The notes beneath the pieces were generated by a model. It had not been told where the DNA came from and searched no databases. It saw only the letters and a list, made by a program, of their open reading frames with translations. A DNA stretch of 64,000 nucleotides from Isoetes taiwanensis (Eukaryota; Streptophyta; Lycopodiopsida; Isoetales; Isoetaceae). Shown here one piece after another: positions 1 through 12,559 of this stretch (positions are counted from its first letter, which is position 1; each line of letters begins with the position of its first letter). The stretch covers positions 1 to 64,000 of the forward strand of contig JAJEKV010000865.1 in the NCBI GenBank assembly GCA_021234155.1, in the 5' to 3' direction. The position numbers and the translations under genes are program-made.

Positions 1-3000
1 TCACGCCATCTCTCTCTGACTAGCTCCTCTCCATCCTCTACGTTCATTTTCTCTCTGGCCCTAGTGTGGAGCAATCATGTCATAACCCAAATGCTCCACG
101 TTCCCTATCTTCCCTTCTTGAGGTGATCAATCTCATGAGTGCTCCTCATTTCTTTGCGACTCTATCTTCTCTTAGGTGGCAGAAACATCAAGATTGTCTT
201 CTTGCCTCCCATGTTCATATCTTTCTCCCTCGTCTCCATTTGCATCTCTAAAATGTCTCTCGCCTCGTTGGCTCTCCTGGATGCGATTGAACCAAACTCT
301 TTCGGTCGGTACCCTCCTTAGTTTGTTGTTCCGTCCTGGGGATTCCCTCGGCGAGGGGCGAGACCTTTCGCACACCAACGGCGAGTGGGACTCTAATGCC
401 TGCGGCCTCTCAATACCAACACATCGGAAGAAAAGCGGAACCAAGAGGGTGGCGAACATGGCTGCAAGCAATGCATTTCTGCCATGTGGCTCGTCTTGTA
501 AGCTACCAAGCGCGTCATGGCAATAGGCCATTATATGGACACCCTTACCCGGTTTAGATTAGCATGCAATGATGATGCTCCATGGGGTTATACCATGCAA
601 GTGTGCACCATGCACTTTCGAGCATCCTGCATGCATGCATTCACTTGCATGGCGGAATGGAGGCGACTTGTCTTTGTCGTTATGCATGTGGAATTAGGGG
701 GATGAACCATAGAGATCTACTGAGCAAAGCCGACCTAGTACAAGCCAAGCGCCCTTCCCGGCGTGGCAACTGAGGTTTTAGAAACCGGTGATCTTGGGCA
801 TACGAGGCTAATTCCCAAGGAAATTTACCAAAGTGCCTCTCCAGGTATTGGGAAAATGCAGCGCGAATGCATCAGAAGTGTTTTTGCCATAATGGAATTA
901 AATGTTATCGTAATTCATAAATTGGATCAAAGAAAAATTTGTTTTGCGGATAGAGGGATCCAAAGAACAAGACTTTCAATTCCGGCGTTAAGGTCATATC
1001 AAGCCCGGAGTTGGATCTTCAACTTATAGTGTTTTCATGCGTTTGTTTTAGGTGGATAACAAAATTAAACAACACATCTTTGTGCATTGCAACTCCTTGT
1101 TGGTTCTAGCAAAGTAGGGGCATTGTCTACCTCAAACAAAGCGTCATGCCAATGTACAAAAATAAGGACCCTCCTTTAAGTTATCCCGGACCCGAGAACT
1201 TCAAAGCGTCCCTAAGCGCCCGCGTCTTAATTGGGTACATCCAATGATGAAAGATTCCTACTTGTATAAAATGCATGTGCACATTGTAAAGGCAAGATTT
1301 ACGGATCCGCGAGTTTCATCAATTGGTAATGTTAGTCCGGAGGCGACTTTTAGACCAAATTACTGGTCCATAATTCAATAGAACTTGTCCTTGTCTACCT
1401 TTGCGGATCGTGGTAAAATTGGGTTTAAATCACGGATAGCGTTAAAAATTACCATGGAGCCGTGCCCAAGAAGCTACTAAACAAAGGACAAATCACGAAC
1501 CTTTGCATGAGAAAATAAAGAAGTCGTTTTATGTGATTATGATCCGTTGTTCTATTACACATTTTGGCTCTATGCCATGGAACAATGCAATTTCTATGCC
1601 ACTAGCAGGGGCGGATCCTTCTTGCCCTCCCCTCTCCACCGCGTTAGGTGATGGCTCTCCCTTCTCGCCGGCTTCGTCCCATCCTCCCTCTCACGGATCT
1701 TGGCGTTCACCTCTTCTAGTGTCCCTTTCCCACTTCCGACTTTTTCAAAGTCCCATGCGGCTCCTCTCCATTCCCTCACTATCTCTCCCGGTACTAGCTC
1801 TCTCCATCCCTCTGAGGTCATTTCTCCCTGAGTGTAGATCAATCATGTATAACCCAAAATGCTCCCCGTTAATCCCTATCTTCCCTTCTTGAGAGCTGAT
1901 CAATCTTAAGTGCTCCTCATTTCTTTTGACTCTATCTTCTCTTCGTGGCAAAACATCAAGATTGTCTTCTTGCCTCCCATGTTCATATCTTCTCACCGTC
2001 TCATTTGCATCTCTAAAATGTCTCGCCTCGTTGGCTCTCCCGAGATCGCGATTAAGACCAAACTCGAGATCGAATACCCTCCTCGGTTTGTTCCGCGTCG
2101 CGGGGATTCGGCGGGGGACGAGACCTTTCAGTTACACCTGTGACGAGTTAGACTCTAATGCCTCGTGACCTCTCAATACCAACACATGGAAGAGCTGGAA
2201 CCAAGAGGGTAGGAACATGGCTGCAAGCAATCACAAAACAATGCCATCTAAGCTCATCTTGAAAATGGCTTCTACCAAGCGCGTCATGGCAATGGGCCAT
2301 TATATGGACACCACTTGTGGTTTTAGATTAACATGCAAATGATGATTCTCACATAGGTATACCATACAAGTGTGCACCATGCACTTTCGAGCATCCACAC
2401 ATGCATGCATTCGCTTGCATGGCGCCCGGTGGAGGGCGACTTGTCTTTGTCGTTATGCATGTAGATTAGAGGATGAACCATAAGAGATCACTAAGAGCAA
2501 GCCGACCTAATGCAAGCCAACCCTTCCTGGGGAAGGGGTTTTAGGGGCTCTGATCTTGAAAAGGTAAAGCTAATTCCCAAGGATGTGTTACCCAAATGCC
2601 TCTCGTGTGGGAAACAATTGCGAATGCATCAGTTTCTATGAGGTGTTTTGCCATAATGGAAATAACTTTTACGGCTCATAAGGCCGAAAATTTGAAAGTT
2701 TTGCAGATAGAGGAGACTAAGACCTTTTGAGCGGCGAAAGGTCATATCAAGCGGAAAAAGGATCTTTGACTTATAGTGTTTTTTATCGTTTGTTTCGTGG
2801 ATAACAAAATTAAAACAACATTTCTTTTGAGCATTGCAACTCCTTGTTGGTTCATAGCAAAAGCGGGGGGCATTGTCTACCTCAAACAAAACGTCGCGCC
2901 AATGTACAAAATAAGGACCCTCCTTTAAGTTATCGGACCACGAGAACTTCAAGCGTCCCAAGTGCGGATGTCTTAATGTGGTACATCCAATGATGAAAGA

Positions 3001-5193
3001 TTCCTACTTGTATAAAATGCATGTGCACATTGTAAAGGCAAGATTTACGGATCACGAGTTTCATCAATTGGTAATGTTCATCGAGCAGACTTTTAGACCA
3101 AATTCTTGGTCCATAATTCAATAGAACTTGTCCTTGTCTACCTTTTGCGGTGGAATTGGTAAAATTGGGTTTAAAATCTGAGCGTTAAAATTACCATGGA
3201 ACCAATGCCCAGAAGCTACTAAAAGGACAAATGTGAATTTGCATGAAAATAAAGAAGTCGTTTTATGTGATTATGATCCGTTGTTCTATTACATTTTGGC
3301 TCTATGCCATGGAACAATGCAATTTCTATGCCACTAGCAGGGGCGGATCCTTCTTGCCCTCCCTCTCCGGCGTTGTATTGGCTCTCCCTTCTCTCATCTT
3401 CGTCCCATCCTCCTCTCTACGGATCTTGGCGTTCCCTCTAGTGTCCCTTGCCACTTTCTTTCAAGGCACGGCTCCTCTCCATTTCCCTCTGCCTTCTCAT
3501 TCCCTCCCTAGCTCCCTAGTCCTCTCGGAACAATCATGTCATAACCCAAATGCTCCCCCGTTCCCCCTATCTTCCCTTCTTGAGAGCTGATCAATCTCAT
3601 AGTGCTCCTCATTTCTTTGCGACTCTATCTTCTCTTCGTGGCAAAACATCAAGATTGTCTTCTTGCCTCCCATGTTCATATCTTCTCCTCGTCTCCATTG
3701 CATCTCCAAAATGTCTCTTGCCTGGTTGGCTCTCCTTGGATGCGATTGAACCAAACTCACCGAATCGAATACCCTCCTCGGTTTGTTCGCGTCTGCGGGA
3801 TTCCCTCGGCGAGGGGGCGAGACCTTTCGGAACCACCGGCAGCGAGGACTCTAATACCTGTGACCTCTCAATACCAACACGCCGGAAGAAATTGGAACCA
3901 GAGGGTGGCGGCAAACATGGCTGCAAGCAATCACGAGAAACAATGCCATCACGGCTCATCTTGTGGCTACCAAAACGCGTCATGGCAATAGGCCATTATG
4001 GACACCACTTGCGGTTTAGATTAGCATGCAAATGATGATGCTCACATGGGTATACCATGCAAGTGTGCACCATGCTTTCGAGCATCCACACATGCATGCA
4101 TTCACTTGCATGGCGCGGAATGGAGGGGAGCCGCGACTTGTCTTTGTGCGTTATGCATGTGGAATTAGAGGATGAACCATAAGAGATCACTAAGAGCAAG
4201 CCGACCTAATGCAAACCAACCCTTCAGCGTAGCGGGGTTTAGAAACCGGTGATCTTGAACCGCGCGAGCTAATTCCCAAGGAAATTTACCCAAAGTGCCT
4301 CAGGTATTGGGAAAATTGCAGCGAATGCATCCGGTGAGGTGTTTTGCCATAATGGAAATAACTTTTTTTTCGGCTCATAAAATGAGAAAATTTTAGATCG
4401 TTTTGCGGATAGAGGAGACTAAGACCTTTTGAGCGGCGGTAAGGTCATATCAAAGCGGAGTTGGATCTTCGACTTATAGTGTGTTTTTATCGTTTGTTTA
4501 GTGGATAACAAAATTAAAACAACACATCTTTTGTGCATTGCAACTCCTTGTTGGTTCTAGCAAAAGTAGGGGCATTGTCTACCTCAAACAAAGCGTCCGC
4601 CAATGTACAAAAATAAGGACCCTCCTTTAAGTTATCGGACCACGAGAACTTCAAGCACATCCCTGGCCGGGGCGTCTTAATGTGGTACATCCAATGATGA
4701 AGATTCCTACTTGTATAAAATGCATGTGCACATTGTAAAAGGCAAGATTTACTGGATCACGAGTTTCATCAATTAGTAATGTTAGGTAGAGGCGACTTTT
4801 AGACAAATTACTGGTCCATAATTCAATAGAACTTGTCCTTGTCTACCTTTTGCGATCGTGGTAAAATTGGGTTTAAATATAGATAGCGTTAAAATTACCA
4901 TGGACCCGATGCCCAAGAAGCTACTAAACAAAGGACAAATCACGAACCTTGCATGAAAATAAAGAAGTTGTTTTTATGTGATTATGATCCGTTGTTCTAT
5001 TACATTTTGGCTCTATGCCATGGAACAATGCAATTTCTATACCACTAGCAGGAGGGATCCTTCTTGCCCCCTCTCTCTCGGCGTTAGGTATTAGCTCTCC
5101 CTTCTCTCGTTGGCTTCGCGTCCCATCCTCCTCTCACGGATCTTGGCGTTCACCTCTTCTAGTGTCCCTTTCCCGTCTCGACTTTCAAAGTCC
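1..5193 (+). repeat. ~1.75-kb tandem satellite, forward array (about 3 units)
   Basis: The same ~1.75-kb sequence recurs head to tail. The anchor GGCCATTATATGGA (GGCCATTATGGA in the third copy) falls at about 526, 2295 and 3991, giving periods of 1769 and 1696. Other anchors keep the same order in every unit: CCCATGTTCATATCTT, ATGCATGTGGAATTAG, CAACTCCTTGTTGGTTCTAG, TGCATGTGCACATTGTAAA and CCATGGAACAATGCAATTTC. The window opens inside a unit. Open frames in it (up to 161 codons) are broken differently in each copy and match no protein I know, so I treat it as non-coding satellite DNA. Confidence 0.9.
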
Positions 5194-6889
5194 GTTTCAT
5201 TCTTTTGGACAATACCTGAATTTGTGGACTTTTTTTTGGGCGGACTTCGCTTGATGGCGGTTTAGGTATACTATGAGACATCCCCAGCGAGTCTTTGCAT
5301 ATGCTTCAACAACAACCCTTTGGAATCTTGGCGGTATTGAGTAGCTTCTTCTTATCGAAGGGGACGGGGCTCCCAACAAGTCACTTGGATAGTCTCAAAG
5401 TTTTTCTTTCTTATCATCCATTGGGGCTCTTGTTAGCATACCCTACCCCGTCGGACACAAGACATCATCGGGGCACACCATTACAAAACATGCCCTTTGC
5501 GGTGATGGCTTGATTTAATGGTACATGATGAGGCATCAAAAACAAAAGGCCCGGTGTGCCCGATCAAGCTCTCATCAATATCAGGAGGAATTATTGCGCA
5601 TGCTTATTGAAATATATAAAAGATATCAAATCACATATCAAATCTTTGCAGCACTTGGGATCTATAATGATACAAAATCTTTTCCCAAAAATTATTGTGA
5701 TGTCATACCTCTATTGTGAGCAATTAGCATCTCCTAGAGTGTGTTACCACGACTTGGACACCTCTTCAACACTATGAGCGGTTGGAACTAAATGAGGTGG
5801 GCGTGAATTGTTGTAGCAAAATTTAACCCTTTTGAAACCGGGCGTCCATTTTGAATATGTTCATCATTTGCCAAAGCAGAAAGATATATCATTATAAATT
5901 GGGTTGCCGCATTTCCAAGCACAAAACACATCTGAAAAAATATGAAAACATGGGAAAAATGTGAAAAAAAAAAAACTAAAAAAAAAAAAAAATTGGCAAA
6001 TTGGGCGCCGCCCTATTTGGGCTCGTAAGTTAGGGCTCGCCCCCATTTCAATCTTGAGATTGGTGGGCCCCATCGGTGCACAAATTTGGGCGTCTCCCTT
6101 ATCTACGTGCGAGTTTGGTCTTATTGGTGAGCCCTACACGTTGACTTACAATCACCACAAGTTGAGGCCAAACTGGTGGCATAACAAATTATTGACAACA
6201 ACATTGTTTGCTCATTCTTAAATCAAACCTTATGAAAAGCTATGTCATTTCGACAATAAAGGTCATACCTCATCTTGAAGCAAAAAGTGTGTCTTATCCA
6301 CCTCATTATCCTTGGCAATGCATCTGTGCAATTCTCAACCAAAGAAACATGGGTTTAGAGCACTAGATAAAGAGATCTATTCTCCATTCGAAATTAAAAA
6401 TAAACTAAAATAGATCTAGAATTGCAATAAAATGATGGGGAAAAGGATAGCAAAAATTTTTGAAACTTCGGAAGATGGAAAAGGATAGCAAGTTTTTAAA
6501 AGGAGGAAATTTGAATTTTTTTGAATCTCAACAATACGTGAATGGTCCTGTGATAATGTTGAGTTGAGGAAATTTAAATTTTGAACTGAACAACCCGTGA
6601 ATGGTCCATGTGGCGACTTTATTTTGAATTTTGAAATGGTCGCGGCTCTATGGGCCCACTAACTCGCATGACCTTTCATTATGAGCATGCCACTTCCCCA
6701 TCATGCATGCAACCTTCTCATCCTAGGTCTCCACATTGCAGAAGCGGACCCGGACACTATGAGATACGTAGAGTGCAGTGCGAGAAACGGCGATGGCAGC
6801 CCTCTCTTTGTGGCTGACTTGCTACTTCCATCTTGAAAGCAACTTTTACCACCGCGCTTGGATGTGGGCCGGGGGAGCCCTATGTCGAT
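5194..6889. other. Unassigned left part of the 7.4-kb insertion
   Basis: No recognisable gene. It contains an A-rich run at about 5967-5993, followed by a stretch with GGGCGCCGCCC and several GGGC/GCCC motifs (6002-6150). From about 6220 to 6660 it is AT-rich with no open frame of note. The frames between 5295 and 5780 are short and unrelated to any family I recognise. Confidence 0.4.
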
Positions 6890-6892
6890 CTA

Positions 6893-7180
6893 TATGATGA
6901 CATCTGGCCGATGCTGAACAATTGGGCAAGGTCATGTTTAGCGGGGATTTCAATGCAGCGCCGGTGAAGATCCCCAAAATTCGCACCTCTAGCTGAGGAT
7001 GTGTTGCCAAATGGACCCCCTGAGAGATGGTTTGGCCAAAGGCGTCCGGATAGCGACCGGTGACCGCGGTATGGCCGTATTTCTTTGTTCTTTAGGCGAT
7101 ATCTTTGACACTGGTCATTTGCAATGGAGCTATACGGTGGCCGTCCTCCGGCCACTTCACTTGTAGGCGAACGGTGACAC
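6893..7180 (+). pseudogene. LINE endonuclease (APE-type) fragment
   Basis: The bases 6943-6957 encode Gly-Asp-Phe-Asn-Ala, the GDFNA motif typical of apurinic endonuclease domains in LINEs, where the Asp and Asn are catalytic residues. The following ~200 bp can be read as weak endonuclease-like sequence after frame changes (for example WTPERW followed by a GRI-type segment near 7070). Stops and shifts interrupt it. The assignment rests mainly on this motif and on the reverse transcriptase motifs downstream on the same strand at the expected order and spacing. Confidence 0.5.
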
Positions 7181-8239
7181 CGGTGTGGTGGATGCGATGC
7201 TAGCGGGCGAGCAATGCCTACACTTGGTCACTCGCTTGATGTGGGGCGGTGGCGGGGATGAGGAAGTAGACCATCGGCCCTGTTCTTGCGGATAGATTGG
7301 CCAGCAGAGCACCATTGTCCCAACACCCCATGTACCACGGTTTAGCGTCCGGACTGATCATCATCGGCCCGGTCTATGCGAGGATGCTTGAACATGGCTG
7401 CGGTAGTGCTGCGGCTCCCCACACTTCAACAGCCAAGGCGGCCCGGTGAACCGGCTCGCCGAGGGGCGGCCGGATGCTTTGGGGAGGCGGCTCTCGATGA
7501 TCCACGGGCTGCAACCACCTTCCCCGCAATTGTGGTTCGATGGCGAATGTGGGGAGGCAGCGATGGCCAGCCAAATCTTGCGGACCCCACCGTTACGCTG
7601 CGGACCCGTCCGTCAATACGCTCCTTCCTCAAGACCAAAAAAGCCGGGTACCTTGTGGAACACCGACAACAGATGTTTGGTCTACTGAGCCGCCACCCTA
7701 ACATACGGAGAAAGGTCTTGAGTAAGCACGCACAGTGCGGAAATATTACCGGAACAATGGGTGAGATACTTGCAAGCCGGGTATGACCCAATGGGAAGCG
7801 AGGCGGCCGATACCTTATCCCTTGAACCGGGCCAGCGGTCATTCTTGGAAGGGGATGTCATAATGGGCACCTGCCCTTCATGGGAAGACAGCATGTTTGG
7901 ATGGTATCGCGGAAAGGCTTCTCAAGTGGAAGTAGAGACATTGGTCTTAGGTTCTCCATTTTACTCTTCAGCGAGGGGCATTTACAAGAAACACCCCATA
8001 GCTGGACTACCCGGTGAGTTGTGCCCCACTATAAAGCGGGGACCCCCGCAGGCCCGATAGCCTTATTTTGGTATGATTGATTCATTGCTGCCAAGTTGCC
8101 GGGATTCTTGAGCGGCCCGACACTTTAGGCGAAGGATGGAGAAGTCTGGGGCTCTCGCATGGTGAGGCTTGTGCTCGCCCAGGCATTCTGTTGACCATAT
8201 CTTCACTCTACTTGAACACTCATGGGGGATATAGGAATC

Positions 8240-9130
8240 AGCGCCCAGGGGCAATAGCATTGCTTTTGTGGATTTAAAGGCTTTTAACCTGATGCCTCGG
8301 GATAAGTTGTGGGAAGACGATTAGGGCAATTTGCAGGGACCCCGTCGACTTTGCGATCTTTATTCTGAGACTATCTGAGGCTTGCTCCGGTCGTCTCACC
8401 TTTGTCCAGAGCCGTTGTTAGTAACGTGGGATGCGCCCGGTGCCCTCTATCCCCAGGCGGCTCGCCGGCTTGTACATTGACCAGCTAGAAGAATGGCTAG
8501 GCGAGCAGGGGATTTCGGTTGATGCACCACATGTCCGGCAACTCATATATCGCGATGATGTTGACCTGCTCGCATATACCCGAGAGGACATGCAGCCACG
8601 GATGCTTTGGACACTTTACGCCAATTCGGCATGAGAGTTAACTTGGCCAACGAGGGTGCTGTTGGTCCCCATCATCCGGCACCACGCCTTCCCTCATTCA
8701 CTTACCGGGGCAGGTAGTGGAGGTGGCTTCCGATCTTATAAGTATTTGGGCATTGAGTTTTCTACTACCACACAGCGGGATGCATCCATCCGGTTTGCCA
8801 GTCCCTTTGCGGTTTTGGAGAGCCACATGCAATGCAAAACGGTGATCCAAAAGGCTGTATGCATGGGGTCACCGAGCACACTTGTTCCGGGGCCTTGGTT
8901 GAGCGATCCTCCTCTATGGGGGAGGCGAAGTGTAGGGGGCGGTGATATCCCTCACCACTTGGAGCGATCTAGAGCAGATGCAAGGCCTTCTTGGCGAACG
9001 CTGGGAGTCAAATCCACGGTCCCATATCCGAATCTTTTCCAGGAAGCGGGGCTTCCCTTCCATTCTGAGAGCTTTCTTATTTGGAGCGTCCACATTATTT
9101 ACTTGAGAAGGTGGTGGCTATGGATGAAGC
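8240..9130 (+). pseudogene. LINE reverse transcriptase domain, frameshifted
   Basis: About 8255-8320 reads IAFVDLKAFNLMPRDKLWED, matching the first catalytic aspartate block of LINE reverse transcriptases (usual form FVDFKKAFDxVxR). The open frame 8431-8634 gives LAGLYIDQLEEWLGEQG, then LIYRDDVDLLA, where Y-R-D-D (8548-8559) is the polymerase YxDD box. Arg at x is unusual, since LINEs normally have Ala. Downstream MRVNLAN (about 8630) and YKYLGIEFS (from about 8737) fit the conserved region after YADD. From about 8900 to 9130 the frame resembles the poorly conserved region of LINE ORF2 beyond the thumb. Several frame changes separate the blocks. Confidence 0.75.
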
Positions 9131-9469
9131 CCGGCGCTAACACTTGCTTTGGCGGTGGCGATGGAGCCGCCCGGCGACTCAAAGCTCTTTGGAAAGAACA
9201 AGCAAGCCCGGTGGTTCTCGCTGATGGAATGTGCGGGCCCACGGATGTGGACCGGTGCATACCCTGCAAGGAGAAAAGCCTTGAGCGATACTTGGATGCT
9301 TAGCTTCTTGGCCCAAGCTTTGGGAATGAAGGCCTGTCACATGTCAAGGTGGCAAATTGTCGACTGACGAGGTTAATCCCCATGCTCGAGGGGCCCACAC
9401 CACTACTGCGCACCCATCTACCCATGAAAAAAAAGGGGTGATTGCTTCCATTCGCGCAGTGCACACCAC

Positions 9470-9745
9470 CTCGCATTGAGGCGGGGAGATGGATTGGGGG
9501 CAGCGGAGGGCAGAGTCTGTCGATCTTTGTCCTTGAGCGCCATTGAGGATGAAAGTCGCGCCCTCGGGGCTTGTCCGTATGAGCATATCCGGACTCGGTA
9601 TGCTTTCCGGTTAGTTATGCCCCATCGAGGGGCCCTGCATGAGCTCACGAGACGGACCTCTGCCCAGGCTTGTTGGGATCATTACCTCAGGGGAGGTAAT
9701 GGATCTGCAGGACTTCGGTTATGCCCCCACGTCCGACATTAACCT
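9470..9745 (+). pseudogene. LINE ORF2 C-terminal region
   Basis: The open frame 9476-9742 contains AIEDESRALGACPYEHIRTR. This matches the common LINE C-terminal pattern C...(A/E)EDE.H.LF.CP.Y..IR, with the His and one Cys altered here. It follows the reverse transcriptase block by the expected few hundred bases and is on the same strand. The frame ends shortly after a stretch resembling the final helix-rich tail. It is a remnant, not a functional end. Confidence 0.55.
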
Positions 9746-10308
9746 CGGTGTGCTTGTGATTATGTATATAGCGTATGGTATGTCAGCATCCTTATTGCTA
9801 CTAAGGTTTTCCCAAAAACCCTTCCGAGTGAGGTTTTTTAAATCTGGTAGTAATCGCTTCTTTGCTCTCTCTTTGTACTTGGGTCCCATAGGCCGGTTGG
9901 TCTCCGTGGACGATAAAATCATATTTATTCTATTCTATTCCTCCTTATCACTCCTCTTCCTTGGGGCCAATCTTACGGAGGACCTTTTGAGGTGTTTTCC
10001 ATGTTTCATAAAAGCCCATCTTCTAGAAGATTTTGAGGTGTTTTGCATGTCCAAAGGCCGCCAAAGGTTAGCGTATCTCCTTTTCTTAGTGTTTTTATTC
10101 CTTTTGTATCATTTATTAGTGTTTTATTCCTTTTTTTGTATAGTTTGTTCTATTGGCTTTATATGCCCACTTCAATGGTGCATGGCCCTTGTTTTTCTTT
10201 TACCTTTTGTTGGGTGTGCATGTTGTATTTTGCTTTAACAAGGCTCACTTTTACTTAATAAGATTGGCCCCATTAGGTCTTCCCACTGTATGTTGTATGG
10301 GTTTCCAA

Positions 10309-10905
10309 CTTGGCACCCCACCTTGCACGCATCGCCCTGCCGGACATCACCTTGGCACCCCCACCTTGCACGCATGCGCCACGCCTAGACATCACGGGGG
10401 GTGCAAATTGGGCAATTTGGCACCCCCACCTTGCCCACCTTGCGCATCTTTGCCCGGACATCACACGGGGGGTGCAAATTGAGGCCAATTGGTGGGCACC
10501 CACCTTGCACGCATCTTGCTTTGCCCGGACATCACTGGGGGGTTGCAAATTAGGCCCAATTGGCACCCACCTTGCATGCATACTTGCCCGGACATCACGG
10601 GGGTGCAAATTGGTGTGCCCAATTGGCACCCACCTTGCCACCTTGCGCATCTTTACCTTGGCGGACATCACCTGGGGTTACAAATTGGGTGCCAAGAAAT
10701 CTGGCTTTGCCGGACATCTGGGGAGTGGGGGTGTAGCGCCCAATTTGGCACCACCTTGCCCTACCGGACATCAGGAGGGTGGGGTTATGCGTAATTTGGC
10801 ACCCCACCTTGCGCATCTTGCCACCCCGGACATCACTTGGGGTGCAAATTGGACGGGCAATTGGCTTTTACACCTTTGCATACTACGCCTGCCGGACATC
10901 GCATG
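10309..10905 (+). repeat. ~65-bp minisatellite (about 9 variable units)
   Basis: Repeated core: GCACCCACCTTGCACGCAT, a short variable stretch, GCCCGGACATCAC, then GGGGGTGCAAATTGG. GGACATCA or a close variant recurs near 10332, 10388, 10455, 10527, 10590, 10662, 10708, 10767, 10827 and 10896. Unit length varies from about 50 to 120 bp. The block ends in AAATTA followed by an A-run (10912-10926), which would fit the 3' tail of a retroposed sequence. Confidence 0.85.
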
Positions 10906-10927
10906 ATTAAATTAAAAAAAAAAAAAT

Positions 10928-11559
10928 ATGCTCAATGAAGGGTGAAGTGTGCTTCTCTAGCATATTGAATACAAACATGTGAAGAAAATATATGTATTGT
11001 AATGTAGATATTGTTCACTATATATCTCCAAGTGACCAGCTTGTATCGGGAAGTGGGGCAGCCCAATTTCAAGGCCACTAACAATGGTCTTGTCTATCTT
11101 GTGGCGGTTTATTTTTTTGACCTCTCGTCTGGGCACATGCGGCAAGAAATGCGGCGTCAGCCCAATTTCGCGGGGGCGATCAGCGTGTGGGACAAACTCA
11201 TTTTCTTTAAATCTTGTCTTGTCTAGGAACACGTAGTCTAGTAACTAATCACTATAAGTGAGTCGTCACGGCAAAATCCGGCAAAAAAATTTTGCGGGAG
11301 CATCATTTTTTACCTCTTGTCTTGTCTAGTAAATGCTGTAACTCGGTCCTAGTCCATGCGGAAAGAAATCCTTTTGCCACATATGCTCTTTGGAAGCAAT
11401 TCACGATGCACAAATCTATTAAACTTAATATTTTCTTATATCCTTAGATGCGGACATGCCTCAAAACAAGCATCATTTGAAGCAAATCCTTCATCCTTAT
11501 AATATTTCAACCATTATGGGGCATCTACATCTCCGGGAACTACTTTGAAATCTGATGGC
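10928..11559. other. No recognisable feature
   Basis: AT-moderate sequence. A 71-codon frame (11011-11226, plus strand) and a 91-codon frame (10957-11232, minus strand) overlap one another and resemble nothing known. I see nothing else. Confidence 0.5.
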
Positions 11560-11564
11560 GGGAT

Positions 11565-11790
11565 TCATGGCGATAATACTAAGGGATTTATGGCAAAGGC
11601 GATTAATACTAGCGAGGGATTCATGGCAGCCTCACTCTGGCTGCATCTCGATGAAATATTGTAATGCGTGAAGGCCACAAATGAAGGAGTGATTCTGCTG
11701 CCCTCTTCATCGGGGATAACTTCAATCCGATCATCTTTGCCAAACTCCAACATGGTGCCAAACTTCGGTTCCATGGTGCCAAACTTCGGT
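11565..11790 (-). pseudogene. HSP70-family N-terminal fragment
   Basis: On the minus strand an open frame reads ...KDDRIEVIPDEEGSRITPSF then VAFTHYN. This matches the N-terminal nucleotide-binding domain of HSP70/BiP chaperones (family pattern: R-(V/I)-E-(I/V)-I-(P/A)-N-(D/E)-x-G-x-R-(I/T)-T-P-S-(W/Y/F)-V-A-F-T). The downstream SEAAMNPS resembles the family's AKNQAAMNP segment after a garbled stretch. The ATP-contacting GIDLGTT loop that should precede it is absent, and nothing of the rest of the ~650-residue protein is found nearby. It is a short gene fragment, probably carried in by a transposon. Confidence 0.65.
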
Positions 11791-11839
11791 CCCAGCGCTT
11801 CTTCTTGAATAGCGATGCGAGCTTGGCCCTAAAGCTCTG

Positions 11840-12062
11840 ATATCGGTGGGTCATACTGCCATCGCCATACGGCCATCTCGGCCATACCGACCAAGTTTCA
11901 AGCTTCGGCCATACCGCTACTGTCTTGCCGCCATACCATAGCCAATAGGTTTTGCCATAGCTTCGAAGGCTGTGTTAGGGTTAGCCCGTTGGGCCATACC
12001 GATAGGTTTTTGCCATGGATAGAAGGCTGTGTTAGGGTTAGCCATTAGGGTTAGGTTAGGTT
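11840..12062. repeat. Short GCCATA-rich repeats and a duplicated ~45-bp unit
   Basis: GCCATA recurs many times between 11870 and 12005. A longer unit, ATAGGTTTTGCCAT followed by GAAGGCTGTGTTAGGGTTAG, occurs at about 11944-11984 and again at about 12001-12040. The second copy runs into TTAGGGTTAGGTTAGGTTAG. The rest to about 12560 is AT-rich and empty. Confidence 0.6.
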
Positions 12063-12559
12063 AGCTTTAGTTTACTTAATTTTAATTCTTTAGTTACACA
12101 AGCGCATTTTTTCTTAGTTAATTGAATTCTTTTTGCATAATGCCCCTTTAAGCAACACTTCCATAACATTAATAAATATGTTATTGGACGTGAAGCTAGA
12201 CTTAAATCTGGTGATTCGCCCAATTTCATACTTGTATGTCCCTCTCGATAACCTATTACAATACTAACATTTACCGGGTATGTCGGGGAAAATAGCAATA
12301 ATCGGAAAAGGAGAGAAAAGTCTCCCAATTGATGAGAATTGCGATTCGCATAACATACGGATGATGGATATTTGAAACTTTAACATTTTCATAACATTAA
12401 CTTTACTTTCAATTGCTATATAAAGCTTTGAAAAGTGTATCTTTGTTTTAATGAAATTATGTATAATTTTAATGTCTTAAAGTTGTTCTAGTTCATCTTT
12501 TTGTGCAAAATATGCTCTTACAACCCTATATTCTAGACAATAGCTACCATTTGAGATAT

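Larger units (their letters stand above)
6890..10927 (+). mobile_element. Degenerate non-LTR retrotransposon (LINE), forward
   Basis: LINE landmarks lie in order on the plus strand but in shifting frames. They are an endonuclease-like GDFNA motif near 6943, a reverse transcriptase first catalytic block (IAFVDLKAFNLMPRDKLW) near 8255, a GLYIDQLEEWL segment plus a YxDD box near 8470-8560, a KYLG thumb-type block near 8737, and a C-terminal IEDE...ACPYEHIRTRYAF block near 9540-9610. The 3' part after 9745 is non-coding. The element may run through the minisatellite to the A-run at 10912-10926. The 5' limit is uncertain, and the element is not coding-competent as read. Confidence 0.72.

Noticed and set aside
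3550-4035. 161-codon frame in the satellite and its counterparts in other units
   Set aside because: The frame is not kept between tandem copies, which differ by many frame-changing gaps, and it resembles no protein.
12020-12062. Possible interstitial telomere repeat (TTAGGGTTAGCC, TTAGGGTTAGGTTAGG)
   Set aside because: Only two or three imperfect copies, and not the plant TTTAGGG repeat; explained by the local duplicated unit.
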